Below, piece after piece: positions 57,905-64,000 of a DNA stretch of 64,000 nucleotides. Source of the stretch: Brevundimonas sp. Root608 (lineage in GTDB: Bacteria > Pseudomonadota > Alphaproteobacteria > Caulobacterales > Caulobacteraceae); the NCBI RefSeq assembly GCF_001427825.1, contig NZ_LMGT01000009.1:50283-114282 (forward strand), written 5' to 3'. The position numbers and the translations under genes were made by a program. Below the pieces are notes generated by a model that searched no databases, was not told the origin of the DNA, and saw nothing but the letters and a program-made list of their open reading frames with translations. How positions within the stretch are numbered: position 1 is the first letter of the stretch; every line of letters starts with the position of its first letter.

Positions 57905-58669
57905 ATGGCCGACGGCGCGACAGCAACGCTCAAGTCGAGGGTGTCAGAGGCGGAGTGGAACGCCCGCGTCGAGCTGGCGGCGCTTTACCGGCTCGTCGCC
58001 CTGCACGGCTGGGACGACATGATATTCACACACATCTCGGCGCGCGTCCCCGGGCCCGAGCGCCATTTCCTGATCAACCCGTATGGCTGGTATTTCGAGG
58101 AGATGACCGCCTCGTCACTGGTGAAGGTCGATCTGGACGGGAACATCGTTCAGGAGACGACCAGCTTCATCAATCCGGCCGGCTTCACCATCCACTCCGC
58201 CATCCATGCGGCGCGGGAGGACGCGCATTTCGTCATCCATCTGCACACCGTGGCGGGCGTCGGCGTGGCGGCGCAGCAGGAGGGCCTCTTGCCGATCGGC
58301 CAGAACGCCTGCCTGCTGCAGCACCAGGTCGCCTATCACGGCTATGAGGGGCTGGCCCTGAACCTGGAGGAGCGTGAGCGGCTGGTGGCGGATCTCGGCG
58401 ACAGGCCGCTGATGCTGCTGCGCAATCACGGCACCCTCGCGGTCGGCCAGACGGCGGCACAGGCCTGGATCGGCATGTTCTTCCTCGAGCGCGCGTGCGC
58501 CCAGCAGGTGGCGGCGCTGTCGGGCGGGCGGGAGCATGTGCTGTTCGCGCCCGATGCCGCCCAGGCCGAGACAAAGGAGCAGGGCAGGGGGATCGGCTTC
58601 GTCTCCGCCCTGGCCTGGCCCGGCGCGCTGCGGATGCTGGACCGGAAATCCCCGGGCTACGACGCTTGA
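57905..58669 (+). CDS. Class II aldolase/adducin-family protein
   Basis: A 254-residue protein with the class II aldolase fold. The zinc ligands are seen in FVIHLHTVAGVGVAAQQEG (HLH) and LLRNHGTLAVGQTAAQAWI; DDMIFTHISARVPGPERHFL is the N-terminal glycine/substrate loop. The substrate may be a sugar phosphate, but adducin-like members often lack a known reaction. Its stop overlaps the TTG start of the next gene. Confidence 0.9.
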   Translation: MADGATATLKSRVSEAEWNARVELAALYRLVALHGWDDMIFTHISARVPGPERHFLINPYGWYFEEMTASSLVKVDLDGNIVQETTSFINPAGFTIHSAIHAAREDAHFVIHLHTVAGVGVAAQQEGLLPIGQNACLLQHQVAYHGYEGLALNLEERERLVADLGDRPLMLLRNHGTLAVGQTAAQAWIGMFFLERACAQQVAALSGGREHVLFAPDAAQAETKEQGRGIGFVSALAWPGALRMLDRKSPGYDA

Positions 58670-59445
58670 GACCGGCCGGGGGGCTGCTGTTCGGACTGGC
58701 GGCTCTCGCGTGCGCGGGGACCGCCGAGGCGGGCCCCTGGACCCAGCCCGGTGGGCAAGGGCAGGTGATCGTCAAATACGAGGATATGCGAGCCGACCGC
58801 GGCTTCGACATGGACGGCTCCCTCGCCGACCTGCCGGCCGAACGCCGCGACTCGGCCTTCAGCCTGTTCGCCGAATACGGCGTCACGGACCGGTTGACGG
58901 TACAGTTCAAGGGCGACTGGCAATCGGGCGAGGACGCCTTCATCGACTATGAAGGCCGCGGTCCGCTCGAGATCGGCGTCACCTGGCAGGCCTGGCGCGA
59001 CGACCGCGCCGCCGTCAGCCTCTACGCGGGCTATGCGGACGGCGGCGAGGGTCGAAACGCCGGCTACGCCGCCCCGGGGCAGGGCGACAGCGACTGGGAG
59101 CTGCGGGCCTCGGTCGGGCGGTCGTTCGGCGGATCGGGCGGGCGCTGGGGTTCCAGCGGCGGGTTTGTCGAACTGCAGGCCGCCCGCCGCATGCGTCAGG
59201 GGCTGCCGGACGAGACCCGGGTCGACGCCACGGCCGGCGCGCATTTCGGTGACGACTGGATGGTGCTGGCCCAGGCCTATGGGGGACAGGCCGACGACGC
59301 CGGCCCCCGCTGGCTGTCGGTCGAGGCCTCGGTGGTCCGCGATCTGGGCGACTGGAGTCTGCAGGCCGGATGGCGTCAGGCGATCGCCGGCCGCGAGACG
59401 CCCGAAAGCGGTGGACCGGTCATCGCCCTGTGGCGCCGGTTCTGA
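58666..59445 (+). CDS. Secreted beta-barrel-like hypothetical protein
   Basis: A 259-residue exported protein: signal peptide LRPAGGLLFGLAALACAGTA followed by EAGPW, then alternating short strands (FSLFAEYGVTDRLTVQFKGD, VTWQAWRDDRAAVSLYAGYA, WELRASVGRSFG) and a C-terminal aromatic residue (VIALWRRF) as in outer-membrane barrels. It starts with TTG in a TTGA overlap with the aldolase gene. No family is named with certainty; outer-membrane location is an inference. Confidence 0.75.
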   Translation: MRPAGGLLFGLAALACAGTAEAGPWTQPGGQGQVIVKYEDMRADRGFDMDGSLADLPAERRDSAFSLFAEYGVTDRLTVQFKGDWQSGEDAFIDYEGRGPLEIGVTWQAWRDDRAAVSLYAGYADGGEGRNAGYAAPGQGDSDWELRASVGRSFGGSGGRWGSSGGFVELQAARRMRQGLPDETRVDATAGAHFGDDWMVLAQAYGGQADDAGPRWLSVEASVVRDLGDWSLQAGWRQAIAGRETPESGGPVIALWRRF

Positions 59446-59568
59446 CCGCGACATTCCGGCGCGGCTCGCGGCGACGGAAACGCAAACAGCAGCCGTTACA
59501 GGGACTCTAGTTGCGTCGACGGCGTCAGCCGCTAAGTCGGCTCGTCCCATCGCCAGAGAGCCCTCCGC

Positions 59569-60708
59569 GTGATCAAACGCCACTTCTTCCTCGCCGCCGC
59601 CGCCGTCCTGCTGGGCCTGATGGTCGTGGCGGTCATCCTGCGCATGGCCTTCGCCGGCGACGAGAAGGCGGGCGGGGGTCCCGGCGGCCGGGGCGGGCCC
59701 GGTGGCGGGCGCGGACAGACGGTGTCCGAGGCGGTGGTCGGCGCGCGCTCCTTCACCGACGAAATCCGGGTCCTGGGCGTGGCGCGCGGCCGCCGGTCGG
59801 TCAACATCACCTCCTCCACCAGCGAACTGATCACCCGCGTCCTTTTCACCGACGGCCAGAGGGTCGCGGCGGGCGCGCCCCTCGTCGAACTGCAGGCGCG
59901 CGAAGAGGACGCCGGCATCATCGAGGCTCGGGCCCAGGTGGCCCAGGCCCAGCGGCAGTACGACCGCTACAAGGCTCTGGCCGACCGCGGCATCGCCCCG
60001 CGCGTGACGGCCGAGGACGCCGAAACATCGCTGGCCACGGCCCGGGCCTCGCTGAACGCCGCCCAGGCGCGCCGCGGCGACCGGCTGATCCGGGCGCCGT
60101 TCGCCGGTGTCCTGGGTCTCAGCTCTGTCACGGCGGGCACGCTGGTCAATCCGGGCGGGATCATCACGACACTGGACGACATCGATGTCGTCCGCGTCGA
60201 TTTCCCGGTGCCGGAGCGGTACCTGGGCGTGCTGCGGGCCGGGACGCCGATCACGGCGACGATCGACGCCTATGCCAACCAGGTCTTCACTGGACGCATC
60301 GCCCTGATCGACACCCGCATCAACGAACAGACCCGCGCCGTCACGGCCCGGGCCGAAATTCCCAATCCCGGCGGACGCATCCGTCCCGGCATGGCGGTCC
60401 GGGTCGCCGTCCAGCAAGGCCAGCGCACCGCGCCGGCGGCGCCCGAGGCGGCCGTGCAGTACGAAGGCGACGGGGCCTTCGTCTATCGCATCGCCAAAGG
60501 CGACAAGGGCTCGACCGCCCAGCGGGTCGAGGTCGAGACGGGCTCGGTCGAAGGCGGATTCGTGGAGATCGTGTCCGGGCTGAACGTCGGTGATCGGATC
60601 GTCGGCTCGGGGCTGAATCGCATCCAGCCGGGCGCGCCGGTCAGCGTCGCCGGCCAGGGCGGACGTCGTCCGGCCGGCGCCGCTTCCGCAAGGGGCGCCG
60701 CCCGATGA
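59569..60708 (+). CDS. RND efflux periplasmic adaptor subunit
   Basis: A 379-residue membrane fusion protein (MexE/AcrA class) linking an RND pump to an outer-membrane channel. It has one N-terminal anchor (HFFLAAAAVLLGLMVVAVIL), a Gly-rich linker, a lipoyl half (TRVLFTDGQRVAAGAPLVEL), a coiled coil (GIIEARAQVAQAQRQYDRYK region), RLIRAPFAGVLGLSSVTAGT and the beta-barrel/MP domains ending with SGLNVGDRIVGSGLNRIQPG. It starts with GTG. It overlaps the pump gene by 4 bp (ATGA). Confidence 0.92.
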   Translation: MIKRHFFLAAAAVLLGLMVVAVILRMAFAGDEKAGGGPGGRGGPGGGRGQTVSEAVVGARSFTDEIRVLGVARGRRSVNITSSTSELITRVLFTDGQRVAAGAPLVELQAREEDAGIIEARAQVAQAQRQYDRYKALADRGIAPRVTAEDAETSLATARASLNAAQARRGDRLIRAPFAGVLGLSSVTAGTLVNPGGIITTLDDIDVVRVDFPVPERYLGVLRAGTPITATIDAYANQVFTGRIALIDTRINEQTRAVTARAEIPNPGGRIRPGMAVRVAVQQGQRTAPAAPEAAVQYEGDGAFVYRIAKGDKGSTAQRVEVETGSVEGGFVEIVSGLNVGDRIVGSGLNRIQPGAPVSVAGQGGRRPAGAASARGAAR

Positions 60709-63700
60709 TGCTGTCCGATCTCGCCGTCCGCCGCCCGGTCTTCGCGGCGGTGGCCGCCATCGTGCTGTGCGTGATCGGGGCCGCGGCCTTCTTCTTCCTG
60801 CCGGTACGCGAGCTGCCGGATGTGGACCCGCCCATCGTCTCGGTCAGCACCAGCTACGCCGGCGCCTCCGCGGAGGTGATCGAAAGCCGGATCACCGAGC
60901 CCATCGAGCAGCAGATCGCCGGCATCCAGGGCGTGGAGCGGATTAACTCGTCCAGCCGCGACGGTCGATCCAACGTCTCGATCGAGTTCTCGCTGGACCG
61001 CAATATCGACGACGCAGCCAATGATGTGCGCGACCGGGTGTCGCGTGTCGTCGGGCGCCTGCCGGATCAGGCCCAGCCGCCCGAGGTGTCCAAGGCCGAC
61101 ACCGACAGCCAGCCCATCATGATCCTGTTCCTTCGCTCCACGACCATGAATCGACTGGAGCTGACGGACTATGCCGACCGCTATCTGATCGACCGCCTGG
61201 CGACCGTGCCGGGGGTGGCCCAGGTCCAGATCTACGGCGAGCAGCGCTATGCCATGCGCATCTGGCTGGACGCCGCCGCCCTGGCCGCGCGGGGTCTGAC
61301 CGTCAACGATGTCGAAACGGCCCTCACGACCCAGAACGTCGAACTGCCGGCGGGCCAGCTGGAGTCTGGCCAGAAGGATTACACCGTCCGCGTCGCCCGC
61401 ACCTACGCCCGCGCCGAGGACTTCCGCCAGCTGCCCATCGGCACGCGCGGCTCCGGCGGCGCCGCGACCGCCCAGACCGGCGCGGCCTCGAGCGCGACGG
61501 CCCTGCCCAGCGGCGCTTCGGGCGCCATCCAGGGCCAGTCCGCCTATGTCACCCGACTGGGCGACATCGCCCGCATCGAGGAGGCTCCGGCCGAAGATCG
61601 CCGCCTGTTCCGCGGCAATGGACAGGACCAGATCGGTCTGGCCGTCACCCGTCAGGCCCAGTCCAACGACCTGGCCATCTCCAGGGGCGTCGAGGAGATG
61701 CTGGAGCAGGTCCGCCCCAGCCTGCCGCAGGGCGCCGAACTGGTCGTCGGCTCCGACAACTCGGTCTTCACCTCGCACGCCATCGACGAGGTCTGGATCA
61801 CCATCGGCATTTCGCTGGCGCTCGTGGCGCTGGTGAACTTCATATTTCTGGGCAGCATGCGGGCGGCCTTCATTCCGTCGATCGTGGCGCCGATCTGTCT
61901 GCTGTCGACCTTCATCGTCCTGGCCCCGCTGGGCTTCTCCCTGAACCTTCTGACCTTGCTGGCGCTGGTGTTGGCCATCGGCCTGGTGGTGGACGACGCC
62001 ATCGTCGTGACCGAGAACATCCAGCGCCGCCTGGACCATGGCGAGCCGCCGCTGGTGGCCGCCGAACGGGGCACGCGGCAGGTGTTCTTCGCCGTCGTGG
62101 CGACGACCATCGTTCTGCTGGCCGTGTTCGCGCCGCTGCTGTTCCTGCCGGGCTATGTCGGGCGGCTGTTCGTGGAGCTGGCCGCGGCGATCGCGGCGGC
62201 CGTGGCCTTCTCGGCCTTCCTGGCCCTGACATTGTCGCCCATGCTGGCCTCGCGCATTCTGAAGCCGGCTTCGGGCGGAGGCTGGCTGGCGCGAAAGGTC
62301 GATCGCGCCATGGAGGCGCTGCGGAATTCCTACCAGAATTCGCTTCAGGCCTTGCTGGGCAAGCGGATTGCGGTCGTCGGCGTGGCGGTCCTGGTTCTCG
62401 GGGTGGCCGGCGGCGCGGCGGCCATGTTCTTCGCCCTGCCCAACGAACTGGTTCCGGCGGAAGACCGCGGCCGCGTGCAGATCCGGGTCCAGGGGCCCGA
62501 GGGCGCCGGCTTCGACTACACCCGCAGGATCATGATGGGGATCGAGCCCATCCTCGCCGAATACAAGGCCAGCGGCGAGGCGGACAGCTATCTGATTTCC
62601 GCCCCCGGCTTCGGCGGCGGCAGTTTCAACTCGGGTAACGGCAGCCTGATCCTCAGCGACTGGTCGGAACGCGACCGGGCCGCCGACGAGATCGCCCAGG
62701 AACTGAATGGCAAGCTGCGCGGCCAGACCGACGCCCAGGTCAACGCCTCGGTTCCCGGCGCCTTCCAGCGCGGCGGCGGCAACTCCAACTCGATCGAAAT
62801 GGTCGTCACGGGCGCCGAATACGAGGACATCTACAACTGGCTTCAGCCCGTCCTGGCGGCGTCGCTGGACAATCCCGGCTTCTCGCGGCCGCGTCTGAAC
62901 TATGAGCCCAACGCGCCGCGCCTGCTGGTCGACGTCGACCCGGAAAAGGCGGCCGCGCTCGGCGTGTCGTCCCAGGCGGTCGGCCGCACGCTGGAGACCA
63001 TGTTCGGCTCACGCCGGGCCACCACCTATCTGCGCGGTGGGCAGGAATACGACGTCATCCTGCAGACCCAGAGGGACGACCGGCGCAGCGTGGGCGATCT
63101 GGAAGCCCTGTATGTCGCCACCGGCTCGGGGCAACTGGTGCCACTGTCCGCCGTGGTCACGACCCAGACGTCGGGCGATACGCCGGACCGGCGGCGGCTG
63201 GACCGTCAGCGGGCCATTTCGATCTCCGCCGACCTCAACCCCGGCACGACCCTGGCCGACGCCACGGAATTCATGACCCGGGTGTCGCGCGAACAGCCGC
63301 AGGGCGTCGTCACCACCCAGTGGGGCGGCGCCGCGCGCGACCAGCAGGAGGCGGGCGGCGCGGTCGCGGCGGCCTTCGGCCTGGCCCTGCTGCTGGTCTT
63401 CCTGGTGCTTGCGGCGCAGTTCGAAAGCTGGATCACGCCGGCGGTCATCATGCTGACCGTGCCCCTGGCCGCGGCCGGCGGCCTGTTCGGCCTGATGATG
63501 GCGGGCTCGAGCCTGAACATCTACTCGCAGATCGGTCTGATCATCCTGATCGGCGTGGCGGCCAAGAACGGCATCCTGATCGTCGAATTCGCCAACCAGC
63601 TGCGCGATCAGGGCCGGTCGATCCATGACGCGATCATCGAATCCTCGACCCTGCGCCTGCGGCCCATCATCATGACCTCGATCGCCACGGCCTTCGGCGC

Positions 63701-63932
63701 CCTGCCGCTGGTGCTGTGGCAGGGCGCGGGCGCGGGCAGTCGACAGACCATCGGCGTGGTCATCTTCGCCGGCGCGATGTTCGCGACCCTGCTGACCCTG
63801 TTCGTGGTCCCGGTGATCTACGGCGTGCTGGCGCGCTTCACCAAATCGCCCGAATACACCGCCCGCAAGATCGAGGAATGGGAAGCCACCGAGGCCACCG
63901 CCAACGACGCCGTGCCGGCCGCGGCGGAGTAG
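60705..63932 (+). CDS. RND efflux pump, inner-membrane subunit (AcrB/MexF class)
   Basis: A 1075-residue proton-driven pump with 12 membrane helices and two large periplasmic loops. Marks are MMLSDLAVRRPVFAAVAAIV, PEVSKADTDSQPIMILFL, the proton-relay Asp pair in AIGLVVDDAIVVTENIQRRL (TM4) and GVAAKNGILIVEFANQLRDQ, RPIIMTSIATAFGALPLVL in the second half. It starts inside the adaptor stop (ATGA); the second ATG (60708) is an alternative. No outer-membrane channel gene follows in the window. The substrate range is unknown. Confidence 0.95.
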   Translation: MMLSDLAVRRPVFAAVAAIVLCVIGAAAFFFLPVRELPDVDPPIVSVSTSYAGASAEVIESRITEPIEQQIAGIQGVERINSSSRDGRSNVSIEFSLDRNIDDAANDVRDRVSRVVGRLPDQAQPPEVSKADTDSQPIMILFLRSTTMNRLELTDYADRYLIDRLATVPGVAQVQIYGEQRYAMRIWLDAAALAARGLTVNDVETALTTQNVELPAGQLESGQKDYTVRVARTYARAEDFRQLPIGTRGSGGAATAQTGAASSATALPSGASGAIQGQSAYVTRLGDIARIEEAPAEDRRLFRGNGQDQIGLAVTRQAQSNDLAISRGVEEMLEQVRPSLPQGAELVVGSDNSVFTSHAIDEVWITIGISLALVALVNFIFLGSMRAAFIPSIVAPICLLSTFIVLAPLGFSLNLLTLLALVLAIGLVVDDAIVVTENIQRRLDHGEPPLVAAERGTRQVFFAVVATTIVLLAVFAPLLFLPGYVGRLFVELAAAIAAAVAFSAFLALTLSPMLASRILKPASGGGWLARKVDRAMEALRNSYQNSLQALLGKRIAVVGVAVLVLGVAGGAAAMFFALPNELVPAEDRGRVQIRVQGPEGAGFDYTRRIMMGIEPILAEYKASGEADSYLISAPGFGGGSFNSGNGSLILSDWSERDRAADEIAQELNGKLRGQTDAQVNASVPGAFQRGGGNSNSIEMVVTGAEYEDIYNWLQPVLAASLDNPGFSRPRLNYEPNAPRLLVDVDPEKAAALGVSSQAVGRTLETMFGSRRATTYLRGGQEYDVILQTQRDDRRSVGDLEALYVATGSGQLVPLSAVVTTQTSGDTPDRRRLDRQRAISISADLNPGTTLADATEFMTRVSREQPQGVVTTQWGGAARDQQEAGGAVAAAFGLALLLVFLVLAAQFESWITPAVIMLTVPLAAAGGLFGLMMAGSSLNIYSQIGLIILIGVAAKNGILIVEFANQLRDQGRSIHDAIIESSTLRLRPIIMTSIATAFGALPLVLWQGAGAGSRQTIGVVIFAGAMFATLLTLFVVPVIYGVLARFTKSPEYTARKIEEWEATEATANDAVPAAAE

Positions 63933-64000
63933 TCAGGCAGCCGGTGGCGTGTAGCCGGTCTCGACCTTCAGATACGCGATCACGTCCCGACGGTCGGTCG
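63933..64000 (-). CDS. Probable c-type cytochrome, 3' end only
   Basis: Only the last 21 codons are visible: TDRRDVIAYLKVETGYTPPA, then A and TGA at 63935-63933. The phrase RRDVIAYLK is typical of the last helix of small class I cytochromes c. Heme motif and start lie outside the window, so the identification is tentative. It is convergent with the RND pump gene, directly adjacent. Confidence 0.55.
   Translation of the reverse strand, partial: TDRRDVIAYLKVETGYTPPAA

Overview
The window is high-GC alphaproteobacterial chromosome, most likely from Caulobacteraceae and probably Brevundimonas. The support is: one long S10-spc-alpha ribosomal protein operon with alphaproteobacterial gene order, many TTG/GTG starts and 4-bp start/stop overlaps, a CC0125/CC1285-type lipoprotein, DUF2336 proteins, an ATP12 chaperone and GTP-type PEP carboxykinase. 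Genus is an inference from family content, not from any search.

Layout. 1-7315: the 3' end of tuf (broken by a small deletion) and its terminator, then seven envelope and small genes: an OafA-type acyltransferase, an L,D-transpeptidase lipoprotein, a disordered small protein, a CelD-like GNAT, a cupin-like (JmjC-type) protein, a GIN-domain secreted protein and a secreted four-cysteine protein. 7316-22985: the ribosomal superoperon, rpsJ to rplQ, with secY, adk, rpoA and a TonB-like gene embedded between adk and rpsM. It has a good promoter and structured leader before rpsJ, a second promoter before rpsM, internal hairpins around rplO and a strong terminator after rplQ. 23026-40209: mainly housekeeping genes (GNAT, ABC exporter pair, two VOC proteins, MFS transporter, DegP-like lipoprotein protease, rarA, two RluA-type pseudouridine synthases, crcB, HAD phosphatase, ATP12, pccB), plus three tandem paralogous membrane proteins and a membrane protein/winged-helix pair behind an array of inverted repeats. 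40206-47154: an accessory stretch with a lower-GC TIR-domain gene, a low-molecular-weight phosphatase gene broken by a 177-bp palindromic element, a MerR-controlled glutaredoxin/MauE gene, an ArsR-SRPBCC-DUF1801-DUF1801 operon, and a divergent MarR/GST pair sharing one operator. 47155-64000: RluF-like synthase, heme-binding-like protein, DUF938 methyltransferase, pckG, an FAD oxidase, TonB, a lytic transglycosylase, two DUF2336 genes flanking an Hpt protein and NAD kinase, a class II aldolase, and an RND efflux adaptor/pump pair. The last 68 bases hold the 3' end of a likely cytochrome c gene.

Three genes are broken: tuf by a 35-bp deletion, an alpha/beta hydrolase by a large internal deletion, and the phosphatase. 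The hydrolase junction is identical over 24 bp to a site 1.3 kb upstream. These could be real mutations or assembly errors; raw reads would decide. The best candidates for new biology are the TIR gene inserted directly behind pccB, the triplicated membrane proteins, and the inverted-repeat array before the membrane protein/winged-helix pair. No tRNA, rRNA, CRISPR array, transposase or phage gene was recognised.
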